From CAZKNF01 sp964554105 (lineage in GTDB: Bacteria > Bacteroidota > Rhodothermia > Rhodothermales > VXPQ01): 64,000 bases of DNA. The stretch covers positions 18,759 through 82,758 of the forward strand of contig CAZKNF010000007.1 of the NCBI GenBank assembly GCA_964554105.1. Reading direction: 5' to 3'. Every line of letters starts with the position of its first letter. The stretch's first letter is position 1. Both the position numbers and the translations under genes were made by a program. Shown one piece after another: positions 9,651-17,092 of the stretch. The notes beneath the pieces are model-generated. The model searched no databases. It was not told the DNA's origin and saw only the letters and a program-made list of their open reading frames with translations.

Positions 9651-11000
9651 CTATACGAGTCCGAGCGCCACCATGGCCCGCGCAACTTTCAGAAAACCGG
9701 CGATATTGGCGCCGTTGACGTAGTTGCCGGGGGTGCCGAATTCCTCGGCGGTCTCGAAGCAGGTTTCGTGGATGTGCCGCATGATTTCTGCGAGGCGTTT
9801 TTCGGTGTACTTGAACGTCCACGTGTCGCGGCTCGCGTTCTGCTGCATCTCGAGCGCTGAGGTAGCGACGCCGCCGGCGTTCGCCGCTTTGCCGGGGCCG
9901 AACGCCACGCCCGCCTCGCGAAAGATTGCGATGCCCTGCGGCACCGTCGGCATGTTTGCACCTTCTCCAACAGCGATGCATCCATTGTTCACGAGGATCT
10001 GTGCATCTCTGCCGTTTAGCTCGTTCTGGGTGGCACACGGCAGCGCCACGTCGCAAGGGATCTCCCAGATGTTTCCCCCAGCCACGAAGCGGACGCCCTT
10101 TTTTCGCCTACCGTATTCTTCGATGCGTTCGCGATTCACCTCCTTTACCTCTTTCAGCAGCTCGAGATCGATGCCCTCTTCGTCGTGCACGAAGCCGCTC
10201 GAATCCGAACAGGCGATGACCTTGCCGCCAAGATGCTGAACTTTTTCTATCGCGTAGATAGCCACGTTGCCCGCCCCTGACACCACGCAGGTTTTTCCTT
10301 CGAGCGGTTCGCCCCGGACCTTCAGCATCTCATCCATGAAGTACGCCAATCCGAAGCCTGTCGCCTCCTTGCGGACGAGAGCACCTCCCCAGTCCAGGCC
10401 CTTCCCGGTCATCACCCCGGATTCGTAGCGGTTGGCAATTCGCTTGTACTGGCCGAATAGATACCCGATCTCCCGGGTGCCGACTCCGATGTCGCCTGCC
10501 GGGACGTCGGTGTACTCGCCGAGGTGCCGGTAGAGCTCGGTCATGAGGCTCTGGCAGAAGCGCATGACTTCGTCATCCGAACGTCCTTTAGGGTCGAAAT
10601 CCGAGCCGCCCTTTCCTCCGCCGATCGGCATACCCGTCAGCGCATTTTTAAACACCTGCTCGAATCCGAGGAATTTCACGATGCCGAGATTCACAGAGCT
10701 GTGGAAGCGCAGCCCGCCTTTGAACGGCCCGATCGCGCTATTGAATTCAACTCGAAACCCGCGGTTGATGTGCACCTCGCCTGTATCGTCCTGCCACGGG
10801 ATGCGGAAGATGATCTGCCGCTCCGGCTCGCAGATTCGCTCTATAATCTTGTGCGCGCCAAGCTCGGGATACTTAACCAGAACCGGACCCAACGACGCGA
10901 GCACTTCCAGGACGCTCTGATGGAATTCGGCTTCCCCGGGATTTCGAAGGACGACTTCCTGGTAGATCGGCTCCAGGTCCTCGTCTATATGTGAGATCAT
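9651..11000 (-). CDS. gdhA: Glutamate dehydrogenase
   Basis: A 449-residue protein of the hexameric glutamate dehydrogenase family, interconverting 2-oxoglutarate plus ammonium and glutamate with a nicotinamide cofactor. Visible motifs are 'PFKGGLRFHSSVN', the catalytic-lysine motif 'MPIGGGKGGSDFDPKG' (about residues 122-137), 'DVPAGDIGVGTREIGYLFG' and a C-terminal Rossmann domain with 'CVVSGAGNVAIYAIEK'. Length and motifs match the roughly 450-residue, usually NADP-dependent biosynthetic form. It is monocistronic, with 116 bases to the nuclease gene downstream and about 150 bases to the divergent lipoprotein gene upstream. Confidence 0.96.
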   Translation of the reverse strand: MISHIDEDLEPIYQEVVLRNPGEAEFHQSVLEVLASLGPVLVKYPELGAHKIIERICEPERQIIFRIPWQDDTGEVHINRGFRVEFNSAIGPFKGGLRFHSSVNLGIVKFLGFEQVFKNALTGMPIGGGKGGSDFDPKGRSDDEVMRFCQSLMTELYRHLGEYTDVPAGDIGVGTREIGYLFGQYKRIANRYESGVMTGKGLDWGGALVRKEATGFGLAYFMDEMLKVRGEPLEGKTCVVSGAGNVAIYAIEKVQHLGGKVIACSDSSGFVHDEEGIDLELLKEVKEVNRERIEEYGRRKKGVRFVAGGNIWEIPCDVALPCATQNELNGRDAQILVNNGCIAVGEGANMPTVPQGIAIFREAGVAFGPGKAANAGGVATSALEMQQNASRDTWTFKYTEKRLAEIMRHIHETCFETAEEFGTPGNYVNGANIAGFLKVARAMVALGLV

Positions 11001-11153
11001 ATTCAGGCTTGAGTCTTTCGCGATGTACTATGCGCTGCGAAGATCCTCGGATCTTCAGAAGAGTCGAATCCTACGCAATGATCCGTCAAGAGTGCCGGGC
11101 ACTCGCGCACATCGCCGGATTCTGGCAGAGCCTCCGCCGTTCGTGAACGGACC

Positions 11154-12056
11154 TTGAGGTTGCAGATAGTTATCTTGTCACTCTATCCTCACGATCAGCC
11201 AAGTCACGATCAGCCAAGTCGTACCGAGCCTGTGCCGATTTCTAAAGAGCTTTCCGAGCACCATCCGACTGTCGAGTCCGCGTCGTTCACTTACCGTCCC
11301 GGACATCGGCTACATTTAAGATTTCAGCGACGACGTGGCGGCCTGTCCAGCTGGCTGCTCGCGGCGGTTTTGATGGTGTCTGTCGGCTGGATGGGATGCA
11401 CGCCGACGCAGGAGCCGGCCGGAGATGAAGAGCGGGTCGACGACGTCGACGCCGGTGAGAGCAGGATAGAAGCCGGGAGATCCGAATTCGTGGACGGAGG
11501 CAGCGTGCTTTTCGACGGGCAGTCGCTCGATGGATGGGAGGGCGATCTTGACATGTTCCGGATCGAAGGCGAGGCGATTGCCGCCGGATCCCTCGACGAG
11601 CGGATTCCGCAAAACGAGTTCCTATGCACCGAATCCGAGTTCGACGATTTTGAGCTGCGCGCGGAGTTTCGACTTCTTGGTGGGGAGGCGGCCAACGCGG
11701 GCATTCAGTTTCGTTCGCAGCGAATTCCGGATCACCACGAAGTGATTGGTTACCAGGCCGACATGGGGGATGGATGGTGGGGGGCGCTCTATGACGAATC
11801 TCGGCGCAACCGGATTCTGGCAGCACCAGACTCCGCCGGCATTGCGGAGGTGCTGGATAGGGGGGATTGGAACGAGTACGTCATTCGAGCGGAAGGGCGG
11901 CGTATCCGCCTCGCGATCAATGGATACGAGACCATCGATTATACCGAACCGGACGAGGAGATCCCGCAGTACGGAAAGATCTGTCTTCAGATCCATGGCG
12001 GACCGCCGGCCGAAGCATGGTATCGCAACATCTCGATCCGACAACAGACCGACTGA
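11154..12056 (+). CDS. DUF1080-domain lipoprotein (3-keto-disaccharide hydrolase-like)
   Basis: Up to 300 residues with a C-terminal DUF1080 domain from about residue 118: 'VLFDGQSLDGWEGD' followed by 'DFELRAEFRLLGGEAANAGIQFRSQ' and the terminal 'IDYTEPDEEIPQYGKICLQIHGG'. Domains of this type have a concanavalin-like jelly-roll fold and some hydrolyse 3-keto-glycosides. A hydrophobic stretch and Cys (about residues 65-83, 'AVLMVSVGWMGC') look like a lipoprotein signal, so the real N-terminus is probably internal to the open frame. No ATG, GTG or TTG lies well placed there; 11154 (TTG) is the outermost option and remains doubtful. The upstream part includes a duplicated 15-base unit. Confidence 0.75.
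   Translation: MRLQIVILSLYPHDQPSHDQPSRTEPVPISKELSEHHPTVESASFTYRPGHRLHLRFQRRRGGLSSWLLAAVLMVSVGWMGCTPTQEPAGDEERVDDVDAGESRIEAGRSEFVDGGSVLFDGQSLDGWEGDLDMFRIEGEAIAAGSLDERIPQNEFLCTESEFDDFELRAEFRLLGGEAANAGIQFRSQRIPDHHEVIGYQADMGDGWWGALYDESRRNRILAAPDSAGIAEVLDRGDWNEYVIRAEGRRIRLAINGYETIDYTEPDEEIPQYGKICLQIHGGPPAEAWYRNISIRQQTD
11191..11220. repeat. Perfect tandem duplication of a 15-base unit
   Basis: The unit ACGATCAGCCAAGTC occurs twice head to tail (11191-11205 and 11206-11220). Read in the frame of the downstream DUF1080 gene it would give the pentapeptide HDQPS twice. Because the lipoprotein signal lies about 35 codons further on, the repeat may be in the untranslated leader rather than in protein. 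Confidence 0.85.
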
Positions 12057-12244
12057 AGCGGCGCCGAGATTTGCGCATCTACGTGTTTAGCCGACGTCCT
12101 AGGTGGAAGTACGCACGGCGCAGAGTCGGGGATTTGGGTGATTTCACCGATGCGTCGGTTTCTGTCAGGAATGTTATTGATTACGAACAGGCAGCGGCGA
12201 GCGCTTGTCTGTCGTGTCAATGCGATAGCTGATAGGAGGCTGAG

Positions 12245-12997
12245 ATGAGCAATCACATGGTCGTGGAGGATAAGGATCGACAGCTGGATTCCAGCGGACG
12301 GAATGTAGAGCATGCAGGTGCGAAGTCCAGCGAAGAGCCGACTGCAGGCGGTCGCAGGTCGCGGACAGCCGCTGCTCGCCGGCGTGCAGCCATTGTCTTT
12401 ATCGCGCCTGCCGTGATCCTGGCCGGCCTCCTCTACCATCCGCATATAGGAAATCCGACAGACGCCGATTTTCTCGCTAGCCTTGCCGAGGCAGTCGCTG
12501 CCGACCCAACGCGCTGGGCGCTGGCTCACCTAGCTATCGGTGTAGGCTCCGGGCTCCTGATTGTGGCATTTATCGCCATACGGAGTCACTTCGGGGAGCT
12601 CGGCGAAAATCGATGGAGTCGCCCGGCACTCCCGTTCATCGTTATGGGCAGCACGCTCTACGCGATGTTGCCGGCGATGGAGTTTGTGCCGCTGGCTGCC
12701 GCTGATGCGGGAGCCGATATTCAGGCAGCACAGGCCGCACTGCTGCCCTGGTTTGCTCCCACCCTGTTCACGGGTGCGCTCATTTTCGCTATCGGTGCGA
12801 TCGGGTTTGCAGTCGGAATTTTCCGCAGCCGTATTCTGGATAAAATGCCATCGTACATCGTAGCGGCGGCACTCATCGTACTGGCTATTTCGCGGCTCAT
12901 ACCACTGTTTCTGTTTCAAATACAGCTGACCGGAATTGCCGGTATCGTGGCGCTCTGGCCGCTGGCATATGTCATGTGGAGCCGTTCATCGTCATGA
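12245..12997 (+). CDS. Hypothetical multi-pass membrane protein
   Basis: A 250-residue protein not recognised beyond its layout. A polar, charged N-terminal tail of about 45 residues is followed by six hydrophobic segments (roughly residues 49-66, 95-116, 127-150, 170-197, 203-222 and 225-244). A strong ribosome site (AGGAGG, 12234-12239) supports the ATG at 12245. 'LLYHPHIGNPTDADFLASLA' and 'RWALAHLAIGVGSGLL' recall small DUF4386-like membrane proteins, but that is weak. The last six bases overlap the convergent DoxX-like gene. Confidence 0.6.
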   Translation: MSNHMVVEDKDRQLDSSGRNVEHAGAKSSEEPTAGGRRSRTAAARRRAAIVFIAPAVILAGLLYHPHIGNPTDADFLASLAEAVAADPTRWALAHLAIGVGSGLLIVAFIAIRSHFGELGENRWSRPALPFIVMGSTLYAMLPAMEFVPLAAADAGADIQAAQAALLPWFAPTLFTGALIFAIGAIGFAVGIFRSRILDKMPSYIVAAALIVLAISRLIPLFLFQIQLTGIAGIVALWPLAYVMWSRSSS

Positions 12998-13465
12998 CGA
13001 CGCTGAGGTGGCAGAGGTGCGCACAAATCCGCCCAAAACCAGTGCCGCGGCGATGATGACGAGGTTTTTTACGATGTATTGCCCTTCCACGGTAAGCCCA
13101 TACGGGATGCGGCCGGATTGAAATGTGACCCCTGGAAGTAGTACCAGAGGCATGAACGTGCCCACCATTTGGAGAAACAGAAGCGCGATCGCGATGCGGT
13201 TGGCGGGCCGATAGAGGAAAGTCACCCCGATAATGACTTCCCACCATCCGATGATGCTCAGCCAGGTCAGCGCGTCGAAGAGCGGCATCCAGCGCACGGT
13301 CGCGAGCACGAGCGACTCGGCGGGCGATATCCCCAAGGGCTTGAGCAGCCCGAACCAGATGAATATGATGCCAAGCGAGGCGCGGAGCGCAGGTATGCCC
13401 CATCTCCTCATGAAGCCGGCAATGTGCCGGTCGACTAGGTCGAGCCTATCATGCGCGTCGGGCAT
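12992..13465 (-). CDS. DoxX-like membrane protein
   Basis: A 157-residue protein with four hydrophobic segments (about residues 27-46, 64-83, 90-110 and 128-148) and the N-terminal pattern 'RASLGIIFIWFGLLKPLG' typical of DoxX/SURF4-type small membrane proteins. Such proteins are linked to redox or small-molecule stress but have no single known reaction. It is the last gene of a three-gene minus-strand set after YCII and VOC genes, 11 bases behind the latter, so it is very likely co-transcribed with them. Confidence 0.7.
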   Translation of the reverse strand: MPDAHDRLDLVDRHIAGFMRRWGIPALRASLGIIFIWFGLLKPLGISPAESLVLATVRWMPLFDALTWLSIIGWWEVIIGVTFLYRPANRIAIALLFLQMVGTFMPLVLLPGVTFQSGRIPYGLTVEGQYIVKNLVIIAAALVLGGFVRTSATSASS

Positions 13466-13476
13466 ACATATTCCTG

Positions 13477-13887
13477 CTATTCACCTTCGATAATGGATAA
13501 GATATTGCCGGCAGGATCCTTGAACCATGCAATCTTTGTATCATCATACGCCAGAATTCCTCTGTCATCGGTTTTAATCTGACCCTCGTCGTATTTCTCG
13601 AACTGAATACCGGAGCGGGTGAGTTCGTCGATCGTCCGATCGATGCTTTCCACGGGGAAGTTAAGCACCGTAAACGTCGCCGGTTCGTGGTCGGCTTTAG
13701 GATAGACGAATATTCTACTTTCGCCGTTGACTCGAATCTCGAGACCCATGGGTGATGCAGATAGCTCCAAACCGAGCGTATCACCGTAGAAGACCTTCGC
13801 GACTTCAGTGTCGTCGACCGAGAAGGAGCTAAATAGCTTTTTGTTGTCGATCATAGCATTCTCCAGCATCTGAATAAGTGGGTCCAT
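13477..13887 (-). CDS. VOC (glyoxalase/bleomycin-resistance) family protein
   Basis: A 136-residue single-domain vicinal-oxygen-chelate protein. 'SSFSVDDTEVAKVFYGDTLGLELS' is the first beta-alpha-beta-beta module and 'IAWFKDPAGNILSIIE' is the second-module ending, with its glutamate as a likely metal ligand. Members isomerise, hydrolyse or oxygenate small molecules or bind drugs; the substrate cannot be read here. ATG codons at 13887, 13866 and 13851 are all possible; the fold begins after the last of them. It lies 15 bases behind the YCII gene, so the two are probably translated from one message. Confidence 0.85.
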   Translation of the reverse strand: MDPLIQMLENAMIDNKKLFSSFSVDDTEVAKVFYGDTLGLELSASPMGLEIRVNGESRIFVYPKADHEPATFTVLNFPVESIDRTIDELTRSGIQFEKYDEGQIKTDDRGILAYDDTKIAWFKDPAGNILSIIEGE

Positions 13888-13902
13888 TTTCGTAAGCCGC
13901 GA

Positions 13903-14235
13903 CTACGGCTTCAATTCTCTCACGGGTCGCACCTCGATGCTTCCGACTCTCGCCGGCGGTATCTTCGAGGCCACGCGGATGGCCTCGTTCAGATCGCGGG
14001 CGTCGATAAGATAAAAGCCGGCGAGGTGTTCCTTCGTTTCTGCAATGGGGCCGTCGGTGACTGATATCTTGCTGTTTCGAACCCGTACGGTCGTGGATGT
14101 ATGAACGGGTTCGAGAACTTCAGCCGCGAGACAGTGTCCTCGCTCACGAAGCACATTACTGAATGCCATGCATTCAGCGTCGGGGACGTTCCCGAGGTCG
14201 TTCTCATCACTGTACACCAGGCACACGTACTTCAT
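13903..14235 (-). CDS. YCII-related domain protein
   Basis: A 110-residue protein with the ferredoxin-like YCII fold: it starts 'MKYVCLVYSDEND', contains 'VRNSKISVTDGPIAETKEHLAGFYLI' and ends 'ARVGSIEVRPVREL'. The conserved 'DGPIAETKE' signature matches the PhnB/YCII proteins often found beside extracytoplasmic-function sigma factors and VOC proteins in Actinomycetota and Bacteroidota. No ECF sigma factor is present here. It heads the YCII-VOC-DoxX set and is divergent from the GyrI-like gene across a 101-base gap that must contain promoters for both. Confidence 0.88.
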   Translation of the reverse strand: MKYVCLVYSDENDLGNVPDAECMAFSNVLRERGHCLAAEVLEPVHTSTTVRVRNSKISVTDGPIAETKEHLAGFYLIDARDLNEAIRVASKIPPARVGSIEVRPVRELKP

Positions 14236-14336
14236 AGCGGCTCCAGGTCAGGATTCGTCGGTTCGTTTATGTTCTAGTCGTCCAGAACCGGACTAAATCG
14301 ACAGGAGTCGCTGTTTTAATGACAACCTAGAAGCTA

Positions 14337-14804
14337 ATGGAGATCGTCGAACGAGAGAGGTTGATGGTGATCGGCTTGCCCGTCCATGCGACGTGGCAAG
14401 CTCTCTGGACTGAGGTGCCGCGAACATGGGAGGAGTTTGTCGGCAGGCGGGCCGAAGTAGACGACGCCATCGGCGAGACCTTTATTGACGTTTCGCTAGA
14501 CCAGACCGGTGACGAGTATCTGCAGCTCGTGGGCCTAGAGGTGTCGCGGGTGGACTGCATTCCAGCAGAAATGCTGGCAGTCGAGATCCCCGCACAGCGA
14601 TATGTCTTTCACAAACATATCGGCCCGACGAGCGAGATTGCAGGGACGTTCGGGCGGATGTATGATTGGGCGCGGCAGCACGACCACGATGCCGGCCAAT
14701 TCAAAATCGACATCGGGTATACTGTGGCCGGCGACGAACGTGAACACGACCTGTTCATCGGACTACGGCCGGAGAAAATGTGGAGGGAGATGCGAGCGGC
14801 GTAG
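14337..14804 (+). CDS. GyrI-like small-molecule-binding (effector-binding) domain protein
   Basis: A 155-residue stand-alone SHS2/GyrI-like domain of the type fused to AraC- or MerR-family activators as the ligand-binding part. Here there is no DNA-binding helix-turn-helix. 'LVGLEVSRVDCIPAEMLAVEIPAQRYVFHKHIGP' is the characteristic beta-strand pair before the loop, and 'DIGYTVAGDEREHDLFIGL' is the ending. Stand-alone members may bind or hydrolyse cyclic or xenobiotic compounds. It is divergent from YCII and converges on fliA with a 44-base gap. Confidence 0.8.
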   Translation: MEIVERERLMVIGLPVHATWQALWTEVPRTWEEFVGRRAEVDDAIGETFIDVSLDQTGDEYLQLVGLEVSRVDCIPAEMLAVEIPAQRYVFHKHIGPTSEIAGTFGRMYDWARQHDHDAGQFKIDIGYTVAGDEREHDLFIGLRPEKMWREMRAA

Positions 14805-14848
14805 TACGGCGCTTTGCGCTGGTTTGGGACGTGATCGCAACTGACGCC

Positions 14849-15610
14849 TTAGGCTGCCTTAGAGCGTGTTTCGTGGAGGCGAGTACGCAGCGTCAGGAGG
14901 ATTTTGCCGAGTATCTGTGAAATGCGTGCCTCGGTGAGATTCAGCAGGGAAGCGATTTCACGCAACGTCAGATCTTCGAAATAATATAGGGCGAGGATCG
15001 TCTGTTCGCGTTCGGGGAGCTCTTTGATCAGCGTCGCAACGTATGCGTAGAATGAATCCTTGTCGATCTGGTCGAAGTTGCGGTCTGCGTCTTCGTTCGG
15101 GAGCGACTCTAAAAGCGCCTGGTCACCTTCGACACCAGTGGGCTCATGGAGGGAGAGGGAGTAGCGACTCTGCGCATCGCGGAGCAGCGTGTGGTACTCA
15201 GAAAGGGTAATGCCCAGGTAATCGGCGACGTCCAGATCCTCCGGCTCGGCTCCAAGCATCTGGCGCAGCGTTTCGATTGCGGACTGCGCTTCGGCGAGCA
15301 TCCGGCGGCGTTCGCGAGGCAGGGCATCTATCGAGCGTAGATAATCCACCAGCGCACCACGAATCCGGCCGTATGCGAATGATACGAAAGGCGTGCCTCG
15401 ATCGGGATCATAGCTGTCGAGCGCCTGGAGCAGCCCGAGGAGCCCGACGTCTTCGAGGTCTTCGCGCGTCGCAAGCGGGTGGTCCGGAATACTCAAACGG
15501 CCGATCAACGACCGAACGAGCGGCACCGCGGCCAGGACGACTGCCTCCCGATTGGCGGGGGACGGATCGTGAGCGTGTGCTTCCGCTAGACTTTGTAAGT
15601 CTTTTGCCAT
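14849..15610 (-). CDS. fliA: Flagellar sigma factor FliA (sigma-28)
   Basis: A 253-residue group 3 sigma-70 family factor. Region 2 is seen at about residues 60-105 ('VGLLGLLQALDSYDPDRGTP', then 'FVSFAYGRIRGALVDYLRSI', the FliA/WhiG signature). Region 3 follows, and region 4 has the helix-turn-helix 'LTLREIASLLNLTEARISQI' near residues 213-232. It directs RNA polymerase to late flagellar promoters and is held inactive by FlgM until the hook is finished; flgM is at 44.4 kb. It is the last gene of the 28-kb flgB run, 41 bases behind a small membrane-protein gene. FliA-type promoter candidates are seen before flgM, a flagellin gene and cheZ. Confidence 0.95.
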   Translation of the reverse strand: MAKDLQSLAEAHAHDPSPANREAVVLAAVPLVRSLIGRLSIPDHPLATREDLEDVGLLGLLQALDSYDPDRGTPFVSFAYGRIRGALVDYLRSIDALPRERRRMLAEAQSAIETLRQMLGAEPEDLDVADYLGITLSEYHTLLRDAQSRYSLSLHEPTGVEGDQALLESLPNEDADRNFDQIDKDSFYAYVATLIKELPEREQTILALYYFEDLTLREIASLLNLTEARISQILGKILLTLRTRLHETRSKAA

Positions 15611-15651
15611 GTCTGACGAAGCTCTAATGAGTTATGCTCTTACGTACGGTG

Positions 15652-15912
15652 TTACGCGGCCTTCGCGGTCGGCTTCTCACGGGCCTCCGCATTCGACTCG
15701 CCGGGTGACGCTGTTTCTTTGGTGAGCGTCGACGGCGTGTAAGCCAGTATTCGATTGATGGCGATATCTCCCGCCGTCAACAAGAAGTACACGCCCAGAC
15801 CCGTGCCGAGAGCGACCAACATCGTGCGCTCAAGCGGGGCCATGCTCCAGACTTGATTGAGAAAGGCCAGAATGCCTGCCAATCCGCTGAACTGGATGTA
15901 AATAACACGCAT
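15652..15912 (-). CDS. Small membrane protein between flhG and fliA
   Basis: An 86-residue protein not recognised as any family. It has hydrophobic stretches at about residues 4-20 and 29-50, the second being the better membrane helix, then a polar tail rich in Glu, Ala and Lys. The position, 41 bases before fliA and after flhG in the same direction, suggests a link to flagellar placement or FliA expression. This is inference from context. Coding is supported by the good spacing and membrane-protein pattern, but the gene is short. Confidence 0.5.
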   Translation of the reverse strand: MRVIYIQFSGLAGILAFLNQVWSMAPLERTMLVALGTGLGVYFLLTAGDIAINRILAYTPSTLTKETASPGESNAEAREKPTAKAA

Positions 15913-16114
15913 GAGCCTATCCTTTAATCGAGCACTAACGAAACCGATTTAGCAGTTACCGGACTACTTAACAATATGTATGCCATCGGAGGTAACTCGG
16001 CTGTTCGACCGTAAACGAACATGCTTTCAGTCACCTTGTGCATGGAACGATCGGCTCGGACATATGGCAGAGATCCGCCATTTTATTCCGGTTTAGGCGT
16101 ATGAACGAGCATAT
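15913..16114. other. Non-coding gap between flhG and the 86-residue gene
   Basis: About 200 bases without a convincing gene in any frame. A short inverted repeat (ATGGC/GCCAT near 16063-16080) and a TTAAGT sequence on the minus strand near 15966 are present, but the latter has no FliA-type -10 at the right distance. An internal promoter for the small gene and fliA could lie here; none was identified. Confidence 0.4.
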
Positions 16115-17043
16115 TCAGCGGCTCTCCACCGATTCCACCAGCGGAGTGCGTCCTTTAATTATGGCGTCTGCGAGCATCCGAAAGGCTTCCGACGCGGGCC
16201 CGTTTTTCCGGACGACGGGAATCTGCTGCATCACGGATTGCCGAATAGAATGGGAGAAAGGTACCCAGCCCAGGTAATTCGGTAACCTGCCCGTAAAATG
16301 CTCCGTTATGCGAGCAAATCGATCTGCAACGCTCTCTCCATCCACACTCGATTCCGCGAAGTTTACAACGGTCGCGAGGGGGTGAAATGGATCCGTACTC
16401 CAGATCATGCGGGCGAGCCGATAAGCGTCCGCGATAGCGGTAGGTTCACCGACAACTACCAGCAGTCGGAGGTCCGCGCGATCGAGCGCCCACCGAACGG
16501 CTCTGCCTGTTCCCGCAGGAGCGTCTATGAGAACGTACTCGTGCTCGCCACGGAGGTCCGCAAGCAGCTCATCGAGCGACGAATAGAGCTCCTGCTCGCG
16601 TGGTTCGGCCTCGCCGGCTTGACCGGCAGCCTGTATCAGCGTAATTCCACTTGAGGTCTCATGCCGCAACTGATTCGTCGTGGCCGTGAAGCGCAGATGG
16701 TCCATGACGGTCGCGCCGGGCGTCTCGTTCATCAGCACGCCGCAGGCACCCTGTCCCANNNNNNNNNNNNNNNNNNNNNNNNNNNNNNNNNNNNNNNNNN
16801 NNNNNNNNNNNNNNNNNNNNNNNNNNNNNNNNNNNNNNNNNNNNNNNNNNNNNNNNNNATGACGGTCGCGCCGGGCGTCTCGTTCATCAGCACGCCGCAG
16901 GCACCCTGTCCCAGATCCGCATCGATGATCGCGACACGACGCCCGTCGGCAGCGAACGCCTCAGCCAGGTTGACCGCCACGACGCTTTTCCCGACGCCAC
17001 CTTTCCCGCTGGCTACTGCAATGACTGTGGTGCGGCGGTTCAT
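16115..17043 (-). CDS. flhG: FlhG (FleN/MinD-like) flagellar number ATPase, interrupted by assembly gap
   Basis: A ParA/MinD-family ATPase split by 100 Ns. The N-terminal part (17043 downward) has the deviant Walker A ASGKGGVGKS at residues 11-20 and 'IIDADLGQG'. The C-terminal part (from about 16703 down to 16115) has 'YVLIDAPAGTGRAVRWAL', 'VVGEPTAIADAYRLARM' and 'GWVPFSHSIRQSV'. The 55 bases before the gap are repeated exactly after it. Removing the gap and one copy restores a continuous 257-residue protein joining 'ETPGATV' to 'MDHLRFTATT'. FlhG antagonises FlhF and sets flagellar number; flhF is 49 bases upstream. The gene is therefore probably intact in the organism, not a pseudogene. 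Confidence 0.9.
16704..16758. repeat. 55-base sequence duplicated at the left edge of the assembly gap
   Basis: These bases are identical to 16859-16913. Both copies encode the same part of FlhG on the minus strand. The pairing around a 100-N gap is the signature of two contig ends that overlap but were scaffolded without merging. Confidence 0.97.
16759..16858. other. Assembly gap (100 Ns)
   Basis: A run of exactly 100 N characters, the conventional length for a gap of unknown size. Because the flanks overlap by 55 identical bases, the real gap size is probably negative and no sequence is missing. Confidence 0.99.
16859..16913. repeat. 55-base sequence duplicated at the right edge of the assembly gap
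   Basis: Second copy of the 55-base contig-end overlap (first copy 16704-16758). In the minus-strand flhG frame it runs from the codons around 'GQGACG' to 'GATV'. Confidence 0.97.
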
Positions 17044-17092
17044 GTATAACTTTAAGTGAATATGAAAAGGTCTTGCTACCTGTCGCCGTCCA

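Noticed and set aside
16415..16430. Perfect FliA -10 (GCCGATAA) on the plus strand
   Set aside because: It lies inside flhG on the opposite strand, has no -35 partner at the right spacing and leads to no gene.
16661..17059. Open frames running through the N gap
   Set aside because: They exist only because unknown bases translate as X; the real coding strand here is minus (flhG).
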